Assembly: GCA_900473045.1 (NCBI GenBank)
Contig: UCKS01000041.1
Coordinates: 199-64,198 of the forward strand
Source of the DNA: Hyphomicrobiales bacterium
Lineage (GTDB): Bacteria; Pseudomonadota; Alphaproteobacteria; Rhizobiales; Rhizobiaceae
Length of the DNA: 64,000 nt
Direction: 5' to 3'
The notes beneath the pieces were generated by a model. That model had not been told where the DNA came from. It saw only the letters and a list, made by a program, of their open reading frames with translations, and made no database searches. Of this stretch, positions 1 to 7,937 are shown piece by piece (the stretch's first letter is position 1; every line of letters begins with the position of its first letter). The position numbers were made by a program, and so were the translations under genes.

Positions 1-72
1 AAAGGAAGAACCGCCATGCCAATAACGAGCGCAAGCGATATGTTCCCCACCCTGCGGCATTTTTGGCGATGA
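1..72 (+). CDS. possible 3' end of an upstream gene (partial)
   Basis: Frame 1 is open from the first base to a TGA at 70-72 and is followed 17 bases later by a terminator-like hairpin, so this may be the last 23 codons of a gene that begins outside the window. The visible peptide is too short to assign to any family, and the call rests mainly on the hairpin. Confidence 0.3.
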   Translation, partial: KGRTAMPITSASDMFPTLRHFWR

Positions 73-88
73 GTCTCAAATCAACGAC

Positions 89-115
89 AAAAGGGCGGCT
101 CACGGCTGCCCTTTT
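89..115 (+). terminator. hairpin terminator
   Basis: AAAAGGGC at 89-96 is the reverse complement of GCCCTTTT at 108-115. The 3' arm ends in a T-run, as expected for a Rho-independent terminator of a plus-strand gene entering from the left. Confidence 0.6.
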
Positions 116-172
116 GTGTGTCCTGCCCGGAGGCGTCGAAGTCTCGGCGGTGTGACCGGACGGATAGGCCTG

Positions 173-502
173 TTAGGAATTGAGGGTGTATCCATCCTGG
201 GCTTCAGCGGCCAGGCGGTCGGAATAGCGCCGCATCATCTCCACCTGGACTTCCGTCTGGAAAGACAGGACCTGGTTGCGGACGGCGTCTTCGGAGCAGC
301 CCAGATTGGTCAAGCGCTCCGCCAGGGCACGGCACTCGGTTTTCCAGTATTGCAGTGCCGCGTCGCCGTGGACATTTTCCAATTCGCGGGCGCAACGTCT
401 GATGGTGCTTGCCTGTCCAGACAGGGGGAACGGCACGACCCGTTCTTCCGTTTCCGAAAAACGCACATCCATCAACGCAGCACTCATCAGGCGGTTCTCC
501 AT
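173..502 (-). CDS. DUF6074-like small protein
   Basis: A 109-residue soluble protein. The VVPFPLS segment near residue 22, followed by an arginine-rich helix, a YWKTE motif and a second helical segment (LAERLTNLGCSEDAV), resembles the DUF6074 family common on rhizobial plasmids; its function is unknown. The start is the ATG at 502; a second ATG five codons in (487) is equally possible. It stands alone, divergent from the following operon. No signal peptide or membrane segment is seen. The family call is from memory of the motif pattern. Confidence 0.6.
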   Translation of the reverse strand: MENRLMSAALMDVRFSETEERVVPFPLSGQASTIRRCARELENVHGDAALQYWKTECRALAERLTNLGCSEDAVRNQVLSFQTEVQVEMMRRYSDRLAAEAQDGYTLNS

Positions 503-842
503 GTTGGTGATTCTGATTTACAAAGCATATAGTTAACGCTTCGTATCCAGCGCCGGGCTTTGCCGATTTTAGCACCCAAAAAGCCCACATCAGGCAGGAT
601 AGGGTTTCGATCCGGCCGAGCCAGTCGACAATTACCAACATCTCGCCGAAACCGGGTGCTGGCGCGCATGCCGCCGCACCAAAGCCTCTCACGCCCACTG
701 CCTTCCGCACCGTGGCGTCCTTTCATTGCCACGCACCACCGACAATTTCCGGATGAAAACGCCGTCATCGGACAAGGTTGGCGCTTGCAAAGATCATCCA
801 TATGTGAAAATCTTCTTTACATAAGAAAAATGGAGGACGCAC
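503..842. other. intergenic region with candidate operator
   Basis: No gene is recognised in these 340 bases. The last part holds the inverted repeat TTCTT-N5-AAGAA (813-827) and a GGAGG at 832-836, which are probably the operator and ribosome-binding site of the following operon. Confidence 0.5.
813..827. promoter_or_regulatory. candidate IclR operator upstream of maoC/caiB operon
   Basis: TTCTT (813-817) and AAGAA (823-827) form perfect arms around a 5-base centre, just before the GGAGG of the first reading frame. Similar TTC/GAA dyads occur at 4656-4669 and 5590-5611, the other promoter regions of the locus, so a shared regulator, most simply the IclR protein at 4697-5482, is inferred. 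Confidence 0.4.
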
Positions 843-890
843 ATGGACATCGCCAGCCCGGCAGTGATCTGCACCGAGTTCACGCTATGA
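843..890 (+). CDS. possible 15-codon leader peptide coupled to maoC-like gene
   Basis: ATG at 843 follows an ideal GGAGG (832-836, 6-base spacing) and encodes [15 protein letters not shown] before a TGA at 888-890. That stop overlaps the ATG (887) of the MaoC-like gene as ATGA. The MaoC start itself has no clear ribosome-binding site. This suggests either a coupled leader peptide or the frameshifted N-terminus of a once longer protein. No composition typical of an attenuation peptide is apparent. Confidence 0.4.
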   Translation: MDIASPAVICTEFTL

Positions 891-1441
891 ACACCATTGC
901 GCCAACCGTGGGCGTGTCCTCCACCCAACCATCCGACATGCCAGCCGACCACGCGTCGCTGCCCGTGTGGAATGCCGAAAACTGGCTCTATGAGGATTGG
1001 CCGGTTGGACAGCGCATCCGCTCTCTGCGGCGAACCATGGCCGAGGGCGACAGCCACATGTTCAACATGCTGGTCACCGACATTCACCCTTATGTGCAGG
1101 ACCAGATGTTTGCCGAGCGCGAAGGCATCTTCGGCAAGCGGCTGATTGCCGGTGCCTTCGTGTTTTCCGCCGGTCTCGGGCTTGTCGCGACCAATTGCGT
1201 CAACGCCTTTTCCTATGGCTATGACAGGCTACGCTTCATCAAGCCAGTCTTCATCGGCGACACCATCTACACGATCCGCACCAACCTCGATAAGCGGCCG
1301 CGCTACAAGGACATAGGCCTGATCCGCGCCAGTTACGAGGTGTTCAAGGGTGAAGGCGAACTGGTGCTCTACTGCGAGCATCTCCAGACAGTGAAATACA
1401 AGAACCCGGCCGATTTTGCCGGTAAGACGGAAAAACAATAA
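887..1441 (+). CDS. MaoC-fold (hot-dog) protein, possibly non-catalytic
   Basis: About 184 residues from the ATG at 887. The frame is open further upstream, but that part does not look coding. The C-terminal half has the MaoC-like segment [20 protein letters not shown], almost the same as in the second MaoC protein at 12444-12893. MaoC-type enoyl-CoA hydratases carry a D-x-N-P-x-H-x-D type motif; here the matching stretch reads DIHPYVQD, so the catalytic His appears replaced. It may be a structural partner of the other MaoC protein or have a changed activity. The stop is directly followed by the CoA-transferase ATG (1442), so the two are co-transcribed. Confidence 0.75.
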   Translation: MNTIAPTVGVSSTQPSDMPADHASLPVWNAENWLYEDWPVGQRIRSLRRTMAEGDSHMFNMLVTDIHPYVQDQMFAEREGIFGKRLIAGAFVFSAGLGLVATNCVNAFSYGYDRLRFIKPVFIGDTIYTIRTNLDKRPRYKDIGLIRASYEVFKGEGELVLYCEHLQTVKYKNPADFAGKTEKQ

Positions 1442-2602
1442 ATGTCAGCCGATACCGACCTTCCCCTCGCCGGCCTGATCGTCGTCGATCTCAGCCAGTT
1501 CCTCTCCGGTCCCTACTGTTCCCTGCGGCTGATGGATCTCGGCGCCCGCGTCATCAAGATCGAGCGGCCGGACGGCGGCGACCTGTCGCGGCGGCTTTAT
1601 CTCAGCGATACCGAGATCGGTGGCGATTCCACCATCTTTCACGCGATCAACCGCGCCAAGGAAAGCCTGTCGATCGACCTGAAAGACGAGAAGGATCTGG
1701 CGTCGCTGCGGAAACTGCTCGCCAAGGCTGACGTGCTGATCCAGAACTTCCGGCCCGGCGTCATCGAACGGCTTGGGCTCGATTACGAGGCCGTGAAGGC
1801 GATCAACCCACGCCTCGTCTACGCATCGATCAGCGGCTATGGTGAGGAAGGCCCCTGGGTCAAGCGACCGGGGCAGGACCTCTTGGCGCAGTCGCGGTCC
1901 GGCGTGATGTGGCTGAATGGCGACGAGGACCAGGGGCCGGTGCCGTTCGGTCTGGCGATCGGCGACATGCTGGCCGGTGCCGCCCTTGCGCAAGGCATTC
2001 TTGCAGCGCTCGTCCGGCGCAGCATCAAGGGCACCGGTAGCCATGTCGAAACCAGCCTGCTTGAAGCGCTGGTCGATTTCCAGTTCGAGGTGCTGACGAC
2101 CCATCTCAACGACGGACGGCGACTACCGAAGCGGGCAAACTTCCGCAGCGCTCATGCCTATCTTTCGGCACCCTACGGTGTCTATGCGGCTGCCGACGGT
2201 TACCTCGCAATCGCCATGACGCCGATCCCCAAGCTTGCCGATCTGCTCGGCATGGACGAGCTTGCGCCTTACCGCGACAACTCATCCACCTGGTTTACCG
2301 CCCGCGACGAGATCAAGGCGCTGATTGCCAAACGCATCGCCACCAAGACCACCGACGAATGGCTGGCAATCCTCGAACCGGCGGATATCTGGTGCGCCCG
2401 GGTACTGAACTGGAACGAGCTTCTGGAGAGCGAGGGCTTTCAGGTTCTCGACATGTTGCAGACCGTCACCCGCGAAGACAATATCTCGATCACGACGACG
2501 CGCTCGCCGCTCCGCGTCAACGGCGTGCGGGCCAAGGTCGACCGCGCCGCGCCACGCATCGGTGAACACAGCCAGGCTATTCGCGAAGAGTTCGGCCTAT
2601 GA
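1442..2602 (+). CDS. CaiB/BaiF family (class III) CoA-transferase
   Basis: 386 residues, the usual length for this family. The N-terminus (LAGLIVVDLSQFLSGPYCS, then LGARVIKIERPDGGD and NRAKESLSIDLK) is characteristic, as is GYGEEGPWVKRPGQDLLAQ; the Asp of GQDLLAQ matches the family's catalytic aspartate. These enzymes move CoA between carboxylic acids. It sits between a MaoC-fold gene and a binding-protein homologue, abutting the former and overlapping the latter by 4 bases (ATGA). The substrate is unknown; the locus suggests an acid derived from sugar-acid breakdown. Confidence 0.9.
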   Translation: MSADTDLPLAGLIVVDLSQFLSGPYCSLRLMDLGARVIKIERPDGGDLSRRLYLSDTEIGGDSTIFHAINRAKESLSIDLKDEKDLASLRKLLAKADVLIQNFRPGVIERLGLDYEAVKAINPRLVYASISGYGEEGPWVKRPGQDLLAQSRSGVMWLNGDEDQGPVPFGLAIGDMLAGAALAQGILAALVRRSIKGTGSHVETSLLEALVDFQFEVLTTHLNDGRRLPKRANFRSAHAYLSAPYGVYAAADGYLAIAMTPIPKLADLLGMDELAPYRDNSSTWFTARDEIKALIAKRIATKTTDEWLAILEPADIWCARVLNWNELLESEGFQVLDMLQTVTREDNISITTTRSPLRVNGVRAKVDRAAPRIGEHSQAIREEFGL

Positions 2603-3732
2603 CTATCATACTGAAGGGCATGACCTGGAGCCACCCACGCGGCTATGACCCGATGGTCGCCTGCTCGCGCCGCTGGTTCAACGAAACCGGCGTCACCGTC
2701 GAATGGGAAAAGCGCTCACTGCAGGATTTCGAAACGTTTCCCGTCGAGGAACTGGCGCGTCAATTCGATCTCATCGTCATCGACCATCCGCATGTCGGGC
2801 AGATTACCCATGAGAAATGCCTGCTGCCGCTGGATGTTGCCGGACGCGAAGGCGAACGTGCCGCGCTGGCGGCCGCCAGTGTCGGGCAGTCCTATCCGAG
2901 CTACACATGGCAGGGCCGTCAATGGGCGTTCCCGATCGATGCGGCAACACAGGTGCAGGCCTGGCGGCCGGATCTGCAGGCCGCACCGCCCGCCAATTGG
3001 GCAGACGTGCTTGAGCTGGCGCGAGCCGGAAAAGTTCTCATACCGCTGCGCCCGCCCCATTCATTGATGAGTTTTTACACGCTCTGCGGCAATCTCGGGG
3101 GGCCTTGCGCGGTCGAGGGGCCGGGCGAACTGATTGCCATCGAGACCGGCATCCAAGTTTTCGAGATGCTGCGCGAGATCGCCGGTCTGGTCGATCCGTC
3201 CTGCTTCGAGATGGACCCGATCGCGGTGCTCGAACGCATGGCACAACCGGGCACAACGGCCGTGGTGGCGCCGTTGATCTATGGTTACGTCAACTATTCG
3301 GTGAAGGGTTTCCGGCCGGGCCTCGTCCGCTTCGGCGATATTCCGCCGGTGGGCAAAAACGGGCCGATCGGCTCGGCATTGGGCGGGACCGGCATTGCCG
3401 TTTCGGCATTTTGCGAAAACCCCGACGCTGCCATCGACTTTGCCCACTGGATTGCCAGCGGCGACGTCCAGAAAGCCGATTACGCCACAACAGGCGGACA
3501 ACCCGGTCACGCGGACGCGTGGGAAGACTCCTCGGTCAACCTCGCCACCGCCGACTTCTATCGCGCCACCCGCGCGACGCTCAATGGGGCCTGGGTCCGC
3601 CCACGTCACGATGGTTACATGGGCTTCCAGCAGTCGGCATCCGACCGATTGAACGAAGGCCTTATACAGCGCCAGTCAGCAAAGGCCGTTGTCGGGGATA
3701 TCAATCGATTGTTCGTAGAGAGTTTTCGATAA
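2599..3732 (+). CDS. ABC-type solute-binding protein homologue without signal peptide
   Basis: 377 residues resembling family 1 extracellular solute-binding proteins (WEKRSLQDFETFPVEELARQ near the start, LGGTGIAVSAFCENPDAAID and a FAHWIASGDVQKA segment later). Unlike the partner gene at 5651, the N-terminus (MTIILKGMTWSHPRGYD) has no hydrophobic signal segment, so the protein is predicted to stay in the cytoplasm unless the start is misplaced. The ATG overlaps the CoA-transferase stop. It could be a sensor, a chaperone for an intermediate, or a binding protein that lost export. A convergent terminator hairpin follows. Confidence 0.7.
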   Translation: MTIILKGMTWSHPRGYDPMVACSRRWFNETGVTVEWEKRSLQDFETFPVEELARQFDLIVIDHPHVGQITHEKCLLPLDVAGREGERAALAAASVGQSYPSYTWQGRQWAFPIDAATQVQAWRPDLQAAPPANWADVLELARAGKVLIPLRPPHSLMSFYTLCGNLGGPCAVEGPGELIAIETGIQVFEMLREIAGLVDPSCFEMDPIAVLERMAQPGTTAVVAPLIYGYVNYSVKGFRPGLVRFGDIPPVGKNGPIGSALGGTGIAVSAFCENPDAAIDFAHWIASGDVQKADYATTGGQPGHADAWEDSSVNLATADFYRATRATLNGAWVRPRHDGYMGFQQSASDRLNEGLIQRQSAKAVVGDINRLFVESFR

Positions 3733-3739
3733 AGGGACA

Positions 3740-3760
3740 GGCCGGCGGCAAACGCCGGCC
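3740..3760. terminator. bidirectional hairpin terminator
   Basis: GGCCGGCG (3740-3747) and CGCCGGCC (3753-3760) form a perfect 8-bp stem with a GCAAA loop, followed by ACCGTTTT. It lies between the convergent genes ending at 3732 and 3767. Confidence 0.7.
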
Positions 3761-3766
3761 ACCGTT

Positions 3767-4603
3767 TTAGAGGCGCCAAAGCCTCTTGGCGTTGCCCGAC
3801 AGCAGCTTCTCCCGTTCGCCTTGCGAACATCCGGCCAGCAGCGCATGGGTCGCCGCCATCCAGGTCGAAAGACCGCCGCCCAGCGTGCAGACCGGCCAGT
3901 CACTACCCCAGACGACATGATCCCAACCGAATTGCTCAATCGTGTGCTCGACATAGGGTCGAAGCGTCTCGACAGACCAGCTTTCCGCTTCGGCATAAGC
4001 GACGACGCCGGAAATCTTGGCGGTGACGTTCGGGCGTTTGGCAATCTCGGTCATATTGTCCCGCCACGGCTGGACTGCGCCGGACGCGATTGCGGGCACA
4101 CCACAATGGTCGAGGATAAACTGAACCTCCGGCGCCAGATCAGCCAGCGCAATGGCTTTGGGTATCTGATGCGGCAGGACGCAGAGGTCGAAGGACAGGC
4201 CGGTGCCACCAAGCCGTTTGATATTCTCGCGAAACAACGTGCCTTCCGACACATCATCGGGCACGACATGCAGCACGCGGCGGAAACCCTTGACGAACGG
4301 GTTCGCCTGCTGGCGCTCAAGATAGGTGGCAAAGCCAGTTTCTTCAGGACGGCAGGAGGCGATGGCGCCGGAAATCAGATTTTCGGAGCGCTTGGACAGA
4401 TCCTGGACATAGACGATTTCAGCTTCAACCTGTGCAGGCTCGACGTCCACCTCCATATGCAAGGCCGCCCCGATACCGCAGCGCTTTGCCTCGGTCGCGT
4501 AGGTTCCATAGAGAAAGTCGCGGTCCAGCGCCGGTGCGCCCGACAGCCACGGATAGGCAAGCGCTGCCCTGTCGATCAGATGCAGATGGGTGTCGATGAT
4601 CAT
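3767..4603 (-). CDS. amidohydrolase, COG3618 type (probable sugar lactonase)
   Basis: 278 residues, a metal-dependent TIM-barrel hydrolase. The start MIIDTHLHL carries the HxH metal pair; further motifs are FILDHCGVP (His), KISGVVAYAE (Lys) and WGSDWPVC (the Asp that activates water), followed by GNAKRLW at the C-terminus, typical of this amidohydrolase branch. Members hydrolyse L-fuconolactone, L-rhamnonolactone or similar lactones. With an L-fuconate dehydratase homologue in the same locus, L-fuconolactonase is the best guess. It is transcribed from its own promoter, in which a TTC/GAA dyad (4656-4669) is present. Confidence 0.85.
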   Translation of the reverse strand: MIIDTHLHLIDRAALAYPWLSGAPALDRDFLYGTYATEAKRCGIGAALHMEVDVEPAQVEAEIVYVQDLSKRSENLISGAIASCRPEETGFATYLERQQANPFVKGFRRVLHVVPDDVSEGTLFRENIKRLGGTGLSFDLCVLPHQIPKAIALADLAPEVQFILDHCGVPAIASGAVQPWRDNMTEIAKRPNVTAKISGVVAYAEAESWSVETLRPYVEHTIEQFGWDHVVWGSDWPVCTLGGGLSTWMAATHALLAGCSQGEREKLLSGNAKRLWRL

Positions 4604-4655
4604 CGGTCCGTGCCCTCCCCGGCGTCGCGCCGACTATTTCACACAAGAAGATATC

Positions 4656-4669
4656 ATTCAAATAAGAAT
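4656..4669. promoter_or_regulatory. candidate IclR operator upstream of lactonase gene
   Basis: ATTC (4656-4659) and GAAT (4666-4669) flank AAATAA. The right half is close to that of the stronger palindrome at 5590-5611. It lies in the region that should hold the promoter of the minus-strand hydrolase. Confidence 0.35.
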
Positions 4670-4696
4670 TTCATTACCCAAGCTCCGAATCGATGC

Positions 4697-5482
4697 TCAT
4701 TCCGTGTGATTGACATCTGATCCGGCAAGCAGCGAAAGCTGGGCAGCCGTCTTTTGCAGAAGCGCAATGCTTTCGGTGATATCCGGTGCTGACGGGGCGT
4801 TGACCAAGGCGATGTAGGGGCAGGTCAATGCGGCAATGCCGCGGCCGTCCGGCCCCAGGATCGGTGCAGACAGATTGTAGACCCCGGCGGTTTGCGCGCT
4901 GGCCATCATCTCATAGCCACGCTGGCGGATCCGGTCGAGCCGTTCAAAGAAGTCGTCAGAGAGCGGCGGTTCCGAAAGGCTTTTGACATGCTCGGAAATC
5001 ATCATCTGACGCTCTTCTTCACTGCGGAAGGCGAGCAGCACATGGCCCGACCCGGTATCGAACAGGCTGATATGCGAGCCGACACGGATAGATATTCCCC
5101 AATAATCCGGGGCTTCCTGCTGGGCGATGACCACGGCAAAGCCGCGGTCGAACACCGCCAGATGATTGGCCTGGCGGCTGCGTTGGGCAAGATCGCGCAT
5201 CAGCGGAGTCGCATAGGAGGCCAGGCGCCGGACCGGCGCGTGCAGTTGCGACAGGCCGAACAGCTTGAGCGTCAGCGAGTAGCGGTCGCCATCGATCCGC
5301 GTGACGTAACCGCGCCGGACTAGCCGGTCGAGCATACGGTAGAATTCGTTCGGGCTCCGCTCGAGCTTCTTTGAAATCTCGGCCTGCGTCAGGCCACCGT
5401 CCACACCGGCCAGAAGCTCGAGAATATCAAGCCCCTTGTCCAGCGCCGGTGCGCGGTAACGGTCGGATTCGTCAACGTCCAT
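4697..5482 (-). CDS. IclR-family transcriptional regulator
   Basis: 261 residues from the ATG at 5482, which follows a GGGG ribosome-binding site; the frame is open to 5569 but the extra part is not protein-like. N-terminal winged helix (ALDKGLDILELLA, then LTQAEISKKLERSPNEFYRM and a DGDRYSLTLKLF wing) and the C-terminal IclR effector domain (VRVGSHISLFDTGSGHVLLA, then YNLSAPILGPDGRGIAALT). It is divergent from the transporter operon and next to the lactonase gene, and is the obvious regulator of the locus, probably a repressor released by a sugar acid. Confidence 0.92.
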   Translation of the reverse strand: MDVDESDRYRAPALDKGLDILELLAGVDGGLTQAEISKKLERSPNEFYRMLDRLVRRGYVTRIDGDRYSLTLKLFGLSQLHAPVRRLASYATPLMRDLAQRSRQANHLAVFDRGFAVVIAQQEAPDYWGISIRVGSHISLFDTGSGHVLLAFRSEEERQMMISEHVKSLSEPPLSDDFFERLDRIRQRGYEMMASAQTAGVYNLSAPILGPDGRGIAALTCPYIALVNAPSAPDITESIALLQKTAAQLSLLAGSDVNHTE

Positions 5483-5552
5483 CAGCACATCCCCCTGTGA
5501 ATGAGTTACTTCATATACGCATAAGAGACACACGACAAAGCAAAGTTGCGGC

Positions 5553-5583
5553 TTGACGCAAGGGTGCATTTGCTGTTTGTATA
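5553..5583 (+). promoter_or_regulatory. putative promoter of the transporter/catabolic operon
   Basis: TTGACG at 5553-5558 is followed about 18-19 bases later by TTGTAT/TGTATA (5577-5583), a reasonable sigma-70 pair for rhizobia. The palindrome at 5590-5611 begins just after the -10 and would overlap the transcription start. Confidence 0.45.
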
Positions 5584-5589
5584 TAAATC

Positions 5590-5611
5590 AATTCCTCACA
5601 AATGAGGAATT
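5590..5611. promoter_or_regulatory. perfect palindrome, probable IclR operator
   Basis: AATTCCTCA (5590-5598) and TGAGGAATT (5603-5611) are perfect 9-bp arms around CAAA. It lies between the divergent iclR gene and the binding-protein gene, directly downstream of the putative -10, which fits repression by the neighbouring IclR protein. It could fold as a hairpin in RNA but has no T-run. Confidence 0.6.
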
Positions 5612-5650
5612 CCCACCATTGGGATGGTGTGGACGTGAGGAGGAGAAATC

Positions 5651-6967
5651 ATGAACAAGCTGCTTTCCGGCGTGTCAGCCGGAGTAATGTTGTTTGCCTG
5701 CTCGGTCGCGGCACAAGCTGCAGACCTGCCCGGCAAATTCGACGGCGTGACGATCGATGCGAAGCTCATCGGCGGCCAGCAATATGAAAAGCTCTATGAG
5801 CGCATCGGCGAGTGGGAAAAGGAGACGGGCGCCAGGGTCAACATCCTGTCGAAGAAGAACCACTTCGAACTCGACAAGGAAATTAAGTCGGACATCGCCA
5901 CCGGTGGCCTCAGCTGGTGCGTCGGCTCGAACCATTCGTCCTTTGCCCCGCAATATCCGGATATCTATACCGACCTGACGCCACTGATCCCGGCCGAGGA
6001 AATCGCCAAGTTCGTGCCGGCGCTGATTGCCGCCTCGACGCTTAACGGCAAGCTGGTCATGCTGCCGCGCGCCCAGTTCGACGTTTCGGCGTTGTATTAC
6101 CAGAAGAGCCTTTATCAGGACGAAGCCAAGAAGACGGCCTTCAAGGCCAAGTACGGCTATAACCTGACACCGCCCGACACTTGGGCACAGGTTTCCGACC
6201 AAGCAGAGTTCTTCTCCGCACCACCAACATTCTACGGCACGCAGTTTGCCGGCAAGGAAGAGGCGATCAACGGCCGCTTCTATGAAATGCTGGTTGCCGA
6301 AGGAGGCGAATATCTCGACAAGGATGGCCGCCCAGTCTTCAACTCCGACGCCGGTGTGCGCGCGCTCGACTGGTTCGTCAAGCTTTACAAGGACAAGGCC
6401 GTTCCGGCCGGCACCACCAACTATCTCTGGGACGATCTCGGCCAGGGCTTCGCGTCCGGCTCCATCGCACTCAATCTCGACTGGCCTGGCTGGGCGAGCT
6501 TTTTCAACGATCCGAAATCCTCCAAGGTTGCCGGCAATGTCGGTGTGAAGGTCCAACCGGCCGGTTCCTCCGGCAAGCGCACCGGCTGGTCCGGTCACCA
6601 TGGCTTCTCGGTCACGGAATCCTGCGCCAACAAGGAAGCTGCCGCTTCGCTCGTCTGGTGGCTGACCAACGAAGACAGCCAGAAGCAGGAATCGGCGACC
6701 GGTCCGCTGCCGACACGCAACGCCGTCTGGGATTACAACATCAAGGCCGCCGAAGGCGACGCCTACAAGACCGAAGTGCTGCAGGCGTTCCAGGAAGCGG
6801 CAAAGCACGCCTTCCCGGTTCCGCAGACAGCCGAATGGATCGAAATCTCCAACTCGGTCTATCCGGAACTCCAGGCTGCGATCCTTGGCGACAAGACATC
6901 CAAGCAAGCGCTCGACAGCGCTGCCGAGAAGGCGACGACCATCCTCCAGGATGCCGGCAAGCTTTGA
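5651..6967 (+). CDS. carbohydrate ABC transporter, periplasmic binding protein
   Basis: 438 residues, family 1 solute-binding protein. The N-terminus has a Sec signal peptide (MNKLLSGVSAGVMLFACSVA, probable cleavage after AQA). The mature part has the two-lobe family features, including NLDWPGWASFF and WSGHHGFSVTE, with TGPLPTRNAVW near the C-terminal third. A GAGGAGG ribosome-binding site precedes the ATG at 5651. It is the first gene of the long plus-strand operon running to 15868; the ligand is unproven but probably a deoxy-sugar or its acid. Confidence 0.92.
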   Translation: MNKLLSGVSAGVMLFACSVAAQAADLPGKFDGVTIDAKLIGGQQYEKLYERIGEWEKETGARVNILSKKNHFELDKEIKSDIATGGLSWCVGSNHSSFAPQYPDIYTDLTPLIPAEEIAKFVPALIAASTLNGKLVMLPRAQFDVSALYYQKSLYQDEAKKTAFKAKYGYNLTPPDTWAQVSDQAEFFSAPPTFYGTQFAGKEEAINGRFYEMLVAEGGEYLDKDGRPVFNSDAGVRALDWFVKLYKDKAVPAGTTNYLWDDLGQGFASGSIALNLDWPGWASFFNDPKSSKVAGNVGVKVQPAGSSGKRTGWSGHHGFSVTESCANKEAAASLVWWLTNEDSQKQESATGPLPTRNAVWDYNIKAAEGDAYKTEVLQAFQEAAKHAFPVPQTAEWIEISNSVYPELQAAILGDKTSKQALDSAAEKATTILQDAGKL

Positions 6968-6977
6968 TTGAACTGAG

Positions 6978-7007
6978 GCGGCGCCACGGCTTTTGCCGTG
7001 GCGCCGC
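6978..7007 (+). terminator. intra-operon hairpin after the binding-protein gene
   Basis: GCGGCGCCACGGC (6978-6990) and GCCGTGGCGCCGC (6995-7007) form a perfect 13-bp stem with a TTTT loop between the binding-protein stop and the first permease. Such structures usually stabilise the upstream mRNA or partly terminate, giving more binding protein than permease. Confidence 0.7.
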
Positions 7008-7040
7008 TTTCAATTTCCGGCGCAAATCAAAGGGCGCGAC

Positions 7041-7937
7041 ATGAAACTATCCAGATTATCGGCACCGGTGCTGCTGCTGTTTCCGGCGTTCCTGGTTCTG
7101 GCGGCTGTTGTCGTCGTGCCGCTGGCGCTCTCCTTCTATTCGAGCTTCACGCCGTTCCGCCTGACCAAGCCGGAATCGCTCTATGTCTTCATCGGCCTGC
7201 GCAACTATATCACCGTCTTGTCGAGCTGGGATTTCTGGGTCGCTTTCGGGCGCACCGTCCTGTTCCTGACGATTGCGCTGAACGCCGAAATGCTGCTGGG
7301 CCTCGGTCTGGCGCTGCTGGTCTCCAAGGCCGTGCGGGGTCAGCGCTTGCTGCGCACCCTGATGATGTTCCCGATGATGTTTTCGCCAGTGCTCGTCGGC
7401 TTCCAATTCAAGTTCCTGTTCAATGACAATATCGGCCTGATCAACAACGGCCTGCAGTCGCTCGGCCTCACCGACCAGGCGATCCCGTGGCTGATCGATG
7501 GCAATCTGGCGTTGTTTTCGATCACCGTCGCCGAAGTCTGGTCATCGACCTCGGTCTTTGCGATCCTCATTCTTGCCGGGCTTCTCGCCATGCCGCGCGA
7601 TCCGATCGAGGCCGCCCATGTCGATGGGTGCACGCCGCTCCAGACCTTCCGCTTTGTCACCTGGCCCTATCTGATGCCGTTCGCCTTCATCGCCATGACC
7701 ATCCGCTCGCTGGATGTCGCGAGAGCCTATGACATCGTCAAGATCATGACCGACGGCGGACCGGCCAAGCGCACCGAGCTTCTGTGGACGCTGGTTGGGC
7801 GCACCGCCTATAGCGACGCCCGCATGGGGATGGCCAACGCGATGGCCTATTTCGCCATCGTGCTGTCGATCCTCTTCACCGTCTATTTCTTCCGCAAGCT
7901 CGCAGCCGCGCGCCAGCAGATCGGAGCTGAGTGGTAA
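7041..7937 (+). CDS. sugar ABC transporter permease (MalF/UgpA type)
   Basis: About 298 residues from the ATG at 7041 (the frame is open to 6993, but the upstream part lies over the hairpin). Six hydrophobic segments are visible, beginning with APVLLLFPAFLVLAAVVVVP. The EAA loop that contacts the ATPase reads EAAHVDGCTPLQTFRFVTWP near residue 195, as in the MalF/UgpA class. The stop overlaps the next permease start by one base (TAATG), so the two membrane subunits are translationally coupled. Confidence 0.92.
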   Translation: MKLSRLSAPVLLLFPAFLVLAAVVVVPLALSFYSSFTPFRLTKPESLYVFIGLRNYITVLSSWDFWVAFGRTVLFLTIALNAEMLLGLGLALLVSKAVRGQRLLRTLMMFPMMFSPVLVGFQFKFLFNDNIGLINNGLQSLGLTDQAIPWLIDGNLALFSITVAEVWSSTSVFAILILAGLLAMPRDPIEAAHVDGCTPLQTFRFVTWPYLMPFAFIAMTIRSLDVARAYDIVKIMTDGGPAKRTELLWTLVGRTAYSDARMGMANAMAYFAIVLSILFTVYFFRKLAAARQQIGAEW

